Assembly: GCA_020631815.1 (NCBI GenBank)
Contig: JACKGW010000007.1
Coordinates: 146,258 to 210,257, forward strand
Length of the DNA: 64,000 bases
DNA from: Planctomycetota bacterium
Lineage (GTDB): Bacteria; Planctomycetota; PLA2; JAEUHO01
Direction: 5' to 3'
Of this stretch, positions 35,915 through 43,440 are shown piece by piece. Made by a program: the position numbers and the translations under genes. The notes under the pieces are model-generated. The model made no database searches, was not told where the DNA came from, and saw nothing but the letters and a program-made list of their open reading frames with translations. The stretch's first letter is position 1; every line of letters begins with the position of its first letter.

Positions 35915-35949
35915 CCCCGGACGCTGACCCCGGAAGACGGCCAAGCGCG

Positions 35950-35955
35950 TACGAT
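35950..35955 (+). promoter_or_regulatory. -10 box (TACGAT), leaderless-type start
   Basis: GTACGAT ends 6 bases before the GTG at 35962 of the histidine kinase gene. A CTGACC about 20 bases upstream is a weak -35 at best. Confidence 0.45.
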
Positions 35956-35961
35956 GCGGGC

Positions 35962-37101
35962 GTGCCGCGTGGGTTCCTCTACTACGGTGAGCTGCTCGTA
36001 CGCCTCCTGGGGGAGGACGACTACGGTCGCCATCTCGACGCCTTGGCGGAGGCCCTGCCCATCGAGGTCGTCGCCACCGACCGGGTAGGACGCGTGATCG
36101 TCTGGAACGCCGCCCTGGCCCACGTCGCCGGGCCGCGCGAGCGGGCACTGGGCCGGCCGCTGCTGGAGGCCCTGCCCGTCTTGGCCACGGACCCCAACCG
36201 CGACTGGGCCCAGGCCCTGCGCGAGGTGCTGGAGGAGGGGCGCACCCACACGGTTGCCCGCCAGCCGCTGGGCTCGCGCGTCGTGCGCCTCACCATGGCC
36301 CCCATGCGCGACATGACGGGCGAGGTCCTGGGTTGCGTCCTGGCCTTCGAGGACATCACGTCCGGTGCGCGCGCCGCCGACATGCAGCGCCAGCGCGAGC
36401 GCACGGCCTTGCTCCAAGACCTGGGCGCCAGCCTGGCCCATGAGATCCGCAACCCGCTGAACGCGTTGTCGCTCAACCTGCAGCTGCTCGCCGAGCGCAT
36501 GCAGGACGCGCGTGCTTCGCGCGAAGACCTCGAGCGCGGTCTGGGCCGCGCGGTGGCGGAGACGCGGCGCATGGAGGCGCTCGTCACGCACCTGCTGGAG
36601 GTCAGTCGAGACGACCGGCTGCGACGGACGCCCGCGAAGATCGACGTCATCTTGGAGAGCGTGCTCGAACGCCTGGAGGGCATGGCCCAGGCGTCCGGGT
36701 GCCGCGTGGCCTTCATGGCCGGAAGCAGCCGCACGTTGCTGGTCGATCCGCAGCGCATCGATCGCGCCCTGCACAACTTGCTGCGCAACGCGATCGAAGC
36801 CGCGGCGACAGGAGGCGGGCACGTCCTGGTGACCACCCGCGACGACCCGCATTCCACCGTCGTGGTCGTGGACGACGACGGTCCGGGCATCCGACCCGAA
36901 GAGCGCTCCGACGTGTTCGTGCTCTACACGACCAGCAAACGCGGCGGCACGGGTCTCGGCCTGCCGCTGGCGCGCGAGGATGTACGGCGCCACGGCGGCG
37001 AGATCGAAGTGCTTGCACGACCGGGAGGTGGGGCACGTTTCGTCGTGCACCTGCCGCCGCCCGGTGAGGGCGAGCCTGCCGGACACGAGGAGGAGGCGTG
37101 A
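35962..37101 (+). CDS. PAS-domain sensor histidine kinase (NtrB-like)
   Basis: 379 residues, soluble, no transmembrane helix. A PAS domain (about 25-135) is followed by the HisKA dimerisation helix with H160 in LAHEIRNPLNALS, and a HATPase domain with N-box HNLLRNAIEAA (271-281), G1 box DDDGPGI (304-310) and G2 box GGTGLGLPLA (328-337). It would autophosphorylate on H160 and pass phosphate to the regulator encoded next. The GTG at 35962 has a TACGAT -10 box 6 bases away and no ribosome-binding site. It overlaps the regulator gene (GTGA), so the pair is co-expressed. Confidence 0.93.
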   Translation: MPRGFLYYGELLVRLLGEDDYGRHLDALAEALPIEVVATDRVGRVIVWNAALAHVAGPRERALGRPLLEALPVLATDPNRDWAQALREVLEEGRTHTVARQPLGSRVVRLTMAPMRDMTGEVLGCVLAFEDITSGARAADMQRQRERTALLQDLGASLAHEIRNPLNALSLNLQLLAERMQDARASREDLERGLGRAVAETRRMEALVTHLLEVSRDDRLRRTPAKIDVILESVLERLEGMAQASGCRVAFMAGSSRTLLVDPQRIDRALHNLLRNAIEAAATGGGHVLVTTRDDPHSTVVVVDDDGPGIRPEERSDVFVLYTTSKRGGTGLGLPLAREDVRRHGGEIEVLARPGGGARFVVHLPPPGEGEPAGHEEEA

Positions 37102-38492
37102 GCCGCATCCTGATCGTCGAGGACGAGCCCAACGCCCGCGAGACGCTTGGCGAGGTGTTCGCCGGTGAGCACGACGTCCTCTTGGCGGAGGACGTCGACG
37201 AAGCCCTCGAGCGCTTCGAGGCCTCGCCCCCGGACCTCGTGCTCACGGACATCCTGTTGCCCGGGGAGCGTGACGGCTTGGACCTGCTCAAGGAGGTTCG
37301 CCGGCGTCGCCCCGAGGTGCCCGTCATCGTGATGACGGCGTACGGCAGCGTGGAGCGCGCCGTGCGTGCGATGCGCGACGGCGCCCACGACTTCCTCGAG
37401 AAGCCCATCGACTTGCGCCGACTCCGCCAGCTCGTGGCGGGGGCCCTGCGCGACGCGGCCGCTGCGCCCGCGAGCGCGCCCTACCGCAGTGGCCTGGCCG
37501 AGGGCGACGTGCCTCCCGGCTTCGTGGGAAGCGCTCCGGCCATTCGCGAGGTGTTCCGCGTGGTCGCGCGCGCGGCGCCGACCAACGCGACCGTGTTGAT
37601 CCTCGGTGAAAGCGGCACCGGCAAGGAGCTCGTCGCCGAGGCGATCCATCGGGCCAGCCCGCGCAGTGGGGGGCCGTTCGTCAAGGTGAACTGCGCCGCC
37701 CTGCCCGAGGGCCTGCTCGAGAGCGAGCTGTTCGGCCACGCCAAGGGCTCGTTCACGGGCGCCATCGCGGACCGCGCGGGACGCTTCGAGGCCGCGCACG
37801 GCGGCACGTTGTTCCTCGACGAGGTCGGTGAGATCGCACCGCATACGCAGGTCAAGCTGCTGCGCGCGCTCCAGACGCGAGAGATCGAACGCGTGGGGGA
37901 GACGAAGACACGCCCGGTCGACGTACGCCTCGTCGCGGCGACCAACGCGGATCTCGAGTCCTTGGTGCGCAAGGGCACCTTCCGCGAGGACTTCTACTTC
38001 CGGCTCAAGGTGATCACGCTGCGCATGCCCGCGCTGCGCGATCGCCGCGGGGACATTCCCGCCTTGGTCGACCACTTCCTGCACATGTACGCCGAGCGCC
38101 ATGGGCTGCCCGTGCCCCAGGTCACCCCCGAGGCGATGGCCTTGCTCAAGAGCCACGACTGGCCGGGCAACGTGCGTGAGCTGGAGAACACGGTCGAGGC
38201 GGCCGTCGTCCTGGGCGGCGGGGGCCCGATCACGCCGGACGTGCTCCCCGAGGAGATCGGCGGCGTCCATCGCATCGACGACCTTCCGGACGCGGACGTG
38301 ATTCGCATTCCGGCGGGCACGCCGCTTCCCGACGTCGAGCGGACGATCATCCTGGACACGCTGCGTCGCACCGGCGGAAACAAGACCGCTGCTGCGCGCA
38401 TCTTGGGCATCGGGCTGCGCACGCTCTATCGCAAGCTGGACAGCTACGGTGCCACGGCCGTGATCGACGACAGCGCCGAGGACGCCTCATGA
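37098..38492 (+). CDS. NtrC-family response regulator (sigma54 activator)
   Basis: 464 residues. Receiver domain 1-115 with phospho-acceptor D51, acidic pair E9/D10 region, T80 and K102. AAA+ domain (about 143-370) with Walker A GESGTGKE (170-177), Walker B LFLDEVGE near 239-246 and a C-terminal Fis-type helix-turn-helix (about 420-460). The sigma54-contact loop reads GSFTGA (217-222) instead of the commoner GAFTGA; this variant exists in some functional activators. It is the partner of the upstream kinase and overlaps the HtrA gene downstream (ATGA). An envelope-stress type circuit is plausible but inferred. Confidence 0.94.
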   Translation: MSRILIVEDEPNARETLGEVFAGEHDVLLAEDVDEALERFEASPPDLVLTDILLPGERDGLDLLKEVRRRRPEVPVIVMTAYGSVERAVRAMRDGAHDFLEKPIDLRRLRQLVAGALRDAAAAPASAPYRSGLAEGDVPPGFVGSAPAIREVFRVVARAAPTNATVLILGESGTGKELVAEAIHRASPRSGGPFVKVNCAALPEGLLESELFGHAKGSFTGAIADRAGRFEAAHGGTLFLDEVGEIAPHTQVKLLRALQTREIERVGETKTRPVDVRLVAATNADLESLVRKGTFREDFYFRLKVITLRMPALRDRRGDIPALVDHFLHMYAERHGLPVPQVTPEAMALLKSHDWPGNVRELENTVEAAVVLGGGGPITPDVLPEEIGGVHRIDDLPDADVIRIPAGTPLPDVERTIILDTLRRTGGNKTAAARILGIGLRTLYRKLDSYGATAVIDDSAEDAS

Positions 38493-39508
38493 CCGCGCCC
38501 GCCGGCTCGGGGCGTGTGGGGGCGGCGGTCGGCGCCGCGGTGCTCGTGATCGCGGGCGTCTTCGCCGGCCGTGTCACGGCGCCGCCTCCCGCAACGGCGC
38601 GCGAGCTGCCGGCGACCTTTGCGAACGTCGTGGCGCGTGCCAACCCGAGCGTCGTGCACGTCGCCATCCGTCAAGAGGACGGGGCGCGTCGCAGCTCCCG
38701 GGACGACGGTGTGGGGGGCGGCTTCGTGGTGCGCCCCGGCGGGTACGTCGTCACGAGTCGCCACGTGCTGGCCGGCGCGCGCGAGATCCTCGTGACCGCT
38801 CCGGGTAGCGGTCCGCACGTCGCCGAGCTCGTGGGCGCCGACGACGCGACGGATACGGCGCTCTTGCGCGTGGCGGCGCTCTCCGACCGCTTGCCGCTCC
38901 CCATGGGGGACCCGCGTGCGCTTCGTGCGGGCGACCTGGTGCTCGCGGCGGGAAGCCCCTTCGCGCTGCCGAACTCGTGGAGCCTGGGGCTCGTGAGCGG
39001 CGTCGGGCGTTCGGGCCTCGGCGTCAACCCGCGCGGCTTCGAGTCGTTCATCCAGACGGATGCGGCAGCGAACCTCGGCTCCTCGGGCGGTCCGCTGCTG
39101 GACGCCGACGGTCGCGTGGTCGGCGTGATGACGGCCATCCTCAGCCGCGGCGGCACGCACCAGGGCGTGAGCCTTGCCACCCCGATCGACGTCGTGCTCG
39201 GCGCCGTCGCGCGCCTGCTGGGCGAGCGCGGGCCCGGCTCGCGGGCCGAGCCGCCCCAGCTGGGGCTGTCGGTGCGTCCGCTGGTGGGCGCGGGTCTCGT
39301 CGTCACCCGGATCGACCCAGGCAGCCCCGCCGAACGCGCCGGCCTCCGCCCCGGCGATGTGCTGACCCACGCAGGCAGCACCCCGCTCTCCGACGCCGCC
39401 GATCTCCAACGCGAGGCCTGGCAGCTGCCCCCCGGCGGCTCCCTCGTCCTCTCCTACGTCCGCAACGCCCAACGCGCCCGCGCCGTCCTCACCCCGTCCC
39501 CGCGGTAG
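38489..39508 (+). CDS. HtrA/DegP-type serine protease with PDZ domain
   Basis: 339 residues. An N-terminal membrane anchor or signal (about 10-28) precedes a trypsin-like domain with the triad H92 (SRHVL), D122 (DATDTALL) and S199 in LGSSGGPLL; the usual GNSGG is GSSGG here. One PDZ domain lies at about 255-335 (LVVTRIDPGSPAERAGLRPG). Single-PDZ S1C proteases act in envelope quality control. The ATG overlaps the preceding stop, so expression is coupled to the two-component pair. Confidence 0.92.
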   Translation: MTAPAGSGRVGAAVGAAVLVIAGVFAGRVTAPPPATARELPATFANVVARANPSVVHVAIRQEDGARRSSRDDGVGGGFVVRPGGYVVTSRHVLAGAREILVTAPGSGPHVAELVGADDATDTALLRVAALSDRLPLPMGDPRALRAGDLVLAAGSPFALPNSWSLGLVSGVGRSGLGVNPRGFESFIQTDAAANLGSSGGPLLDADGRVVGVMTAILSRGGTHQGVSLATPIDVVLGAVARLLGERGPGSRAEPPQLGLSVRPLVGAGLVVTRIDPGSPAERAGLRPGDVLTHAGSTPLSDAADLQREAWQLPPGGSLVLSYVRNAQRARAVLTPSPR

Positions 39509-39514
39509 TACACG

Positions 39515-39700
39515 CACCGAGGTTTGGGGTTTCCGTCGTTCGTTACCGAGGCGGGCTACCCATCGACGCTCGAGGCTGCTGTGGTTCGTAGCCGGGGTGG
39601 GGCGATCCACCGAGGTTCGGGCATCCCGTGGTTCCCAACCGCAGCGGGCGACCCATCGACGTTCGGGGACCCTGTAGCTCGTGTACGGAGTCCGGTGAGA
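39515..39700. repeat. Two diverged tandem copies, 93-bp period
   Basis: Copy 1 begins at 39515 and copy 2 at 39608. Shared blocks in order are CACCGAGGTT, a GTTC/ACCG block, GCGGGC, ACCCATCGACG and CTGT-G-TCGT. Alignment needs no gaps. No reading frame is conserved through both, so it looks like duplicated non-coding DNA. Confidence 0.6.
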
Positions 39701-39769
39701 TCTCCGCGTCGGGCCGCACCGACCTATCCCATGCGGGAGCGCGCAACAGCCCGACGTGAAGATCTCACC
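39694..39769. repeat. 21-bp inverted repeat (18/21 identical)
   Basis: Arms 39694-39714 and 39749-39769 read GGTGAGATCT-N3-CGTCGGGC in each orientation and are separated by 34 bases. Function unknown. Confidence 0.65.
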
Positions 39770-39845
39770 CGACTCCTCGCGGAAGCGCGGAACGCGCGTG
39801 GGTGGTGCGGGTCAACAACAACGCCCCTGGGTAGGGGAGCCCATC

Positions 39846-39907
39846 CACGGTGTCAGACCCGGCGCCTCGCGTCGCTTGCGCTCCGCAGCGCCGGATCAGA
39901 CACCGTG
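39846..39907. repeat. Hairpin with 20-bp arms (18/20 paired)
   Basis: Arms 39846-39865 (CACGGTGTCAGACCCGGCGC) and 39888-39907 enclose a 22-base loop. It lies about 70 bases beyond the lexA stop and may be a terminator or a REP-like element. Confidence 0.65.
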
Positions 39908-39951
39908 CGATGGCGGTGCGCGACCGAGCATCCGGCGAGCCGTTCGCTCGC
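39908..39951 (+). repeat. Dispersed 44-nt repeat, copy 1
   Basis: 38 of 44 positions are identical to the reverse complement of 55261-55304. The best block is GACCGAGCATC-N-GGCGAGCCGTTC. Both copies lie in non-coding DNA near gene 3' ends. Confidence 0.6.
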
Positions 39952-39953
39952 CG
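39933..39953 (-). terminator. Hairpin after lexA
   Basis: Perfect 8-base arms (CGGCGAGC and GCTCGCCG) with a 5-base loop, 23 bases beyond the lexA stop. Likely terminator for lexA; the left arm lies within the dispersed 44-nt repeat. Confidence 0.5.
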
Positions 39954-39975
39954 ACACCGGCATCGATCGATCCGA

Positions 39976-40581
39976 CTAGTAGCGGCGGAGGACGCCGCGC
40001 ACGACTCCTCGAAGATCGAGGTGCTGCGGCGGGCGTACGTAGATGGGTTCCATCGTGGCGTTCGCGGGCTGCAGGCGGATGCTGCCGTCGGGCTCGCGGT
40101 AGTAGCGCTTGAGCGTGGCCTCGCCATCGACGATGGCCACGACGATCTCGCCCTCGCGTGCATCGCGGCTGCGGTCGACCATGACCAGGTCACCGTCCGT
40201 GATGTGGTCCTCGATCATCGAGTGCCCGACGACGCGTAGCAGGTATGCCTGCTGCCCGGGCTCGATGGGCAGGAGCTCGTCCAGGGTGTACGGCTCGGCG
40301 TCCTCGAGGGCCTCGATGGGGCGGCCTGCCGCGATACGGCCCAGCACCTTGACGGTGGGGTCGGGCAGGTAGTTGCGGTCGAGGATCTCGATGGAGCGCG
40401 AGCGCTGCGGGAGCTTGCGGATCGCACCCTTCTTCACGAGGGCAGCGATGTGCTGGTGGACCGTGACGCGGTGCACACCCAGCTCTTGGCCGATCTCTTC
40501 CAGCGTGGGCGAGGTGTCGTTGTCCCGCCGGTAGTCGCGGATGTACGCCATGATCTGGAGCTGCTTGGGCGTGTAGTTCAC
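39976..40581 (-). CDS. lexA: SOS repressor LexA
   Basis: 201 residues, normal length. N-terminal winged helix (1-65, LGVHRVTVHQHIAALVKKG as recognition region), then S24 autoprotease domain. The cleavage site AAG is at A85-G86, catalytic Ser is S121 (VVGHSM) and catalytic Lys is K158 (ATLKRYY). LexA represses DNA-damage genes until RecA-stimulated self-cleavage. The GTG at 40581 has GGGAGG 5 bases upstream; an in-frame ATG at 40686 lies inside the operator region and is rejected. A palindromic GAAC-N4-GTTC operator lies about 85 bases upstream. Confidence 0.95.
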   Translation of the reverse strand: MNYTPKQLQIMAYIRDYRRDNDTSPTLEEIGQELGVHRVTVHQHIAALVKKGAIRKLPQRSRSIEILDRNYLPDPTVKVLGRIAAGRPIEALEDAEPYTLDELLPIEPGQQAYLLRVVGHSMIEDHITDGDLVMVDRSRDAREGEIVVAIVDGEATLKRYYREPDGSIRLQPANATMEPIYVRPPQHLDLRGVVRGVLRRY

Positions 40582-40665
40582 GTCGGCCTCCCGGACCTGC
40601 CGGCGCAGGTCGCCCAAAGGAGCCGCGCACGCCTGGGGCGCCCGCGGCCTGTTTGTCCCGGTTCG

Positions 40666-40683
40666 TACGAACGGGAGTTCGTA
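40666..40683. promoter_or_regulatory. LexA operator (SOS box), GAAC-N4-GTTC type
   Basis: TACGAACGGGAGTTCGTA is a perfect palindrome with a 4-base centre. It contains GAAC-GGGA-GTTC, which is the Gram-positive-type LexA site. A second overlapping palindrome, GTTCGTACGAAC (40661-40672), and a further GTTCGTGTTC nearby suggest clustered sites. Autoregulation of lexA is the likely role. Confidence 0.7.
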
Positions 40684-40765
40684 CACCCTCCGTTCGTGTT
40701 CAATCGGTCGGCACCCCCCGCGGCTTGCGGCAGCCGCCGGGAAGAAGCCGTCAAGGGCGCACGGT

Positions 40766-40813
40766 GGGTCAGCACGTGGGTCAGCACGTGGGTGAGCAGG
40801 TGGGTCAGCAGGT
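40766..40813. repeat. Four tandem 12-bp repeats
   Basis: Units GGGTCAGCACGT, GGGTCAGCACGT, GGGTGAGCAGGT and GGGTCAGCAGGT run head to tail in the lexA upstream region, just after the end of the small minus-strand gene at 40817. No function seen; slippage-prone. Confidence 0.75.
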
Positions 40814-40816
40814 GAC

Positions 40817-41083
40817 TCACGCCAGGACCGCCGCGAGGAGCACGAGCAGCATGGCCCCGGTCATCAGCAGGTCGACGAAGCCGACGCCCTCGGACTCCGC
40901 CTCGACGTCCGCCGCAGCCGAGGCTCGCCGGCGCGAAGGACGAGAGGGAGTTGCCTGGGCGCCGGGCCCGCGCAGCGGGAGGGGTCTCGGGCTGAACGCG
41001 GATCCCGGCGCCCGGGCGAACGATGAGGAGGCGCGGCTTCGGGAACGGGGCGGGGCGAGGAGAATGGCTTGTGTCGTGCTCAC
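40817..41083 (-). CDS. Small tail-anchored membrane protein, unknown
   Basis: 88 residues from a GTG at 41083. A Ser/Arg/Pro-rich N-terminal part (about 12-55) and a short acidic stretch (AAADVEAESEG) lead to one C-terminal transmembrane helix (VDLLMTGAMLLVLLAAVLA) ending at the stop, the layout of a tail-anchored protein. The start is supported by a TAGCCT -10 box ending 7 bases upstream, shared with the divergent lipoprotein gene. No family recognised; coding status is moderately supported. Confidence 0.5.
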   Translation of the reverse strand: MSTTQAILLAPPRSRSRASSSFARAPGSAFSPRPLPLRGPGAQATPSRPSRRRASAAADVEAESEGVGFVDLLMTGAMLLVLLAAVLA

Positions 41084-41090
41084 GATCAAG

Positions 41091-41100
41091 AGGCTAACCT
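41091..41100. promoter_or_regulatory. Overlapping divergent -10 boxes
   Basis: AGGCTAACCT carries TAACCT on the plus strand (41095-41100, 6 bases before the GTG at 41107) and TAGCCT on the minus strand (41096-41091, 7 bases before the GTG at 41083). Both starts would be leaderless and would compete for one polymerase site. Confidence 0.5.
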
Positions 41101-41106
41101 GACTAC

Positions 41107-43440
41107 GTGCAAACGCAAGGGCTCCTTCTCGGATTTCGCGCCCAGGCCCTGATCCTGGGCCCCGTGCTGCTCCTCGGCGCGCTGGCCGGCGCCTGCCATG
41201 CGCCGGTGGGCCGCGGTGCAGCGGCCACGCGGGCGGTGGCATCTGGCCCCGAGTCGCGCGACCTGGTGCGGCTGAGGGCCGTCCGCGAGCGGGCCCGCGC
41301 CCACGACCGCATGGGGGCGCTGCGTCTGCTCGAGCCGGACGCGCCGCTGGATCCTGCCGACCCGGAGCGCTGCTGGCTCCTGGTCGCCCTTTGGCGCGAC
41401 GTGGGCGCCCGGGCTCGCGCCCAGCGGGCCGTCGCCGCCATGGCTCCCGGAGGCCTGCGGACGACGCTCTTGGCCTTCGCCGCCGAGACGCCGCGGGAGG
41501 CCCTCACGTACCTGGGACGGGGTTCCGGCCCCGACGGCTGGGCGGACCTGGTCCGCTCGCACGTCCTCGCGGGGCTCGGCGACCTCGAGGGCTCCCGTGA
41601 CGCCGCGGAGCGTGCGACGCGCTCGCCCTGGCTCTTGGTGCGGATCGATGGCTTCCTGCTCTCCGCGGCGCTGCACGGCGAGCTGGGGGCGCTGGACGTG
41701 GCACGCGCCCGGCTTCGCACCGTGCGTGAGCTGGCGCCCTGGGACGCGCGAGGCGCCCACGAGGCGGGGCTCATGGAGCGGCGCGTCGGGCGTCCCGTCC
41801 AGGCCGCCGACGACCTCCTGGAGGCGCTCGCGGCGGCGCCCGGCTCCGAGACGATCGCGCGCGATCTGCAGGACACATGGCGCACGTTGGCGCCGGGCCC
41901 GGACCGCGATCGCGTGGCGGAGGCCGCCCTGGCCGTGCAAGCCACGTCGAACCCGGCCTGGGAGGCGCTGGCCGGCGCCGTCGCGCTCGACGTCCGCCAC
42001 GATGCCGGGCTCGCGGAGCGCCACCTTCGTAGCGCCCTCGCGGCTGGAGCCCTGCCGGTTCCCACCGAGCAGGACCTACGCCGTGCCCTGTTTGCCAGCG
42101 GCCGCTACCGCGAGGGGGTCGCGCTGCTCCAAGCCGCGCTGCCGCCCGACGTGCGCGAGGCGCGTGAGAACCTCGTGGGTCCCTGCTGGCGTGCCCTGTC
42201 GCGTGCGGTCGCGGCGGCCCCGGATCGCGCAGCGTCCGAGCCCGCGCGTGTGCTGCTCGCGCGTTCGCTGCTCAGCCTGGGCGCCCACCGCGACGCGTTG
42301 CTGGTGTTGGAGGATGCGACCGGGGAGGCGGCGTCCGAGCTACGTCGCCGGCTCGAGGGCCACGTCGGCTTCGAGCGCGCTTTCGCCGAGCTCTTGCGTG
42401 CGGGGTACGCGGACGCGGCGCGCGACGAGTCGCCTCCGGATCTCGACGCCGTGCTTGCGCAGGTCCCCGGCTTGGCGCGCCGGCATCTCCTCCCGGCCGA
42501 AGCGGCGCAGCTCGTGGACGTGCGCGTTGGCGTGAGCAGCGTTCCCCTCTTGGGCGCGTGGGTCGACCACGGTGTTCGTGCCGCGAGCCCCCTCGTGCGC
42601 CACTTCCGAGCCTACGGTCGCTACCTCGTGCTCGGCCAACGCTCGAGCGGGCCCGTGGAAGCCGTGCTGCTCTCGCTCGTCTACCTCGCGGAGAAGGCGC
42701 CCTTGCGCACGACCGGGTTCCTCCACCACCACGACGTGGCCATCGGCATCGACCGCGGGCTGGGCACCGCGGTCGTGGCGGAGGGAGGCGAGCTGGGCGG
42801 GGCGTGCCTTCCCGATGCCCTCTGGTTCGATGCCGACTCGGCGCGCACGTCCGAGGCAGCGTGGCGTCGCGTGCTGGCCCGTGACCCGGCAACGCTCGTG
42901 TTCGCCCACGACCCGCCACCCGCGCCGGGCGGCGAGGGCCGCTTGGCCCTGACCGACCCGGCCGGCGTGACCGAACGCCTCGTGGCACGCGTAGCGAGGC
43001 AGCGCGGCCCCGACCTGTGGTCCTCGTGGTTCACGCTGCGCGCGCACGAGGCCGGTCACGTCACCGACCTGCGCACGCATCTGCCCGTCCTCCAGGGCCT
43101 GCCCGCCACCTTGCGCCTCCTGGCCAAGGCGGGCGGCAGCTTCCATGACGTCGAGCGTCACCTCGAGTGCCAAGCCCAGCTGGCCGCCGTCGTGGATGCG
43201 CGCGACCCGGCCCTGGCCGTTGCGGAGATGACGGCGCTCCTGCCCGTCGTGGAGCCGGACCCCGAAGTGCATCGCGGGGGCTACCACGACGCCTTGCAGC
43301 TCATGCTTCGTCACATCGACAAGAACCCGGCGGCCTACCCGGGTCTCGACCGCACCGAGCGCCTGCTGCCGCAGCTGGACCGCCTCGACGACGCCGCACT
43401 TCGTCGCGCGGCGTGGAATGCCTGGCGCGCCGCTCGCTAG
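41107..43440 (+). CDS. Lipoprotein with TPR-like repeats and HExxH motif
   Basis: 777 residues. The signal sequence ends in LLLGALAGAC, a lipobox with Cys near residue 30, so the protein is probably lipid-anchored. Residues 40-430 are helical repeats resembling TPRs (for example ARARLRTVRELAPWDARGAH). The C-terminal third is different and holds RAHEAGHVTD near residue 647, an HExxH motif typical of zinc metallopeptidases, followed by an acidic FHDVERHLEC stretch that could supply the third ligand. Peptidase activity is inference; no peptidase family was identified. The GTG start follows a TAACCT box. Confidence 0.8.
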   Translation: MQTQGLLLGFRAQALILGPVLLLGALAGACHAPVGRGAAATRAVASGPESRDLVRLRAVRERARAHDRMGALRLLEPDAPLDPADPERCWLLVALWRDVGARARAQRAVAAMAPGGLRTTLLAFAAETPREALTYLGRGSGPDGWADLVRSHVLAGLGDLEGSRDAAERATRSPWLLVRIDGFLLSAALHGELGALDVARARLRTVRELAPWDARGAHEAGLMERRVGRPVQAADDLLEALAAAPGSETIARDLQDTWRTLAPGPDRDRVAEAALAVQATSNPAWEALAGAVALDVRHDAGLAERHLRSALAAGALPVPTEQDLRRALFASGRYREGVALLQAALPPDVREARENLVGPCWRALSRAVAAAPDRAASEPARVLLARSLLSLGAHRDALLVLEDATGEAASELRRRLEGHVGFERAFAELLRAGYADAARDESPPDLDAVLAQVPGLARRHLLPAEAAQLVDVRVGVSSVPLLGAWVDHGVRAASPLVRHFRAYGRYLVLGQRSSGPVEAVLLSLVYLAEKAPLRTTGFLHHHDVAIGIDRGLGTAVVAEGGELGGACLPDALWFDADSARTSEAAWRRVLARDPATLVFAHDPPPAPGGEGRLALTDPAGVTERLVARVARQRGPDLWSSWFTLRAHEAGHVTDLRTHLPVLQGLPATLRLLAKAGGSFHDVERHLECQAQLAAVVDARDPALAVAEMTALLPVVEPDPEVHRGGYHDALQLMLRHIDKNPAAYPGLDRTERLLPQLDRLDDAALRRAAWNAWRAAR

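Larger units (their letters stand above)
39509..39975. other. Structured intergenic region between converging genes
   Basis: 467 bases between the ends of htrA-type and lexA genes, with no supported gene. It is packed with repeats: two diverged direct repeats with a 93-base period (39515-39700), a long inverted repeat (39694-39769), a 20-base-arm hairpin (39846-39907) and a GC-rich hairpin at the end of lexA (39933-39953). Part of it matches a sequence at 55261-55304. Confidence 0.6.

Noticed and set aside
40766..40813. Direct repeats as an iteron origin
   Set aside because: Four 12-bp units only, with no DnaA boxes or AT-rich region nearby.
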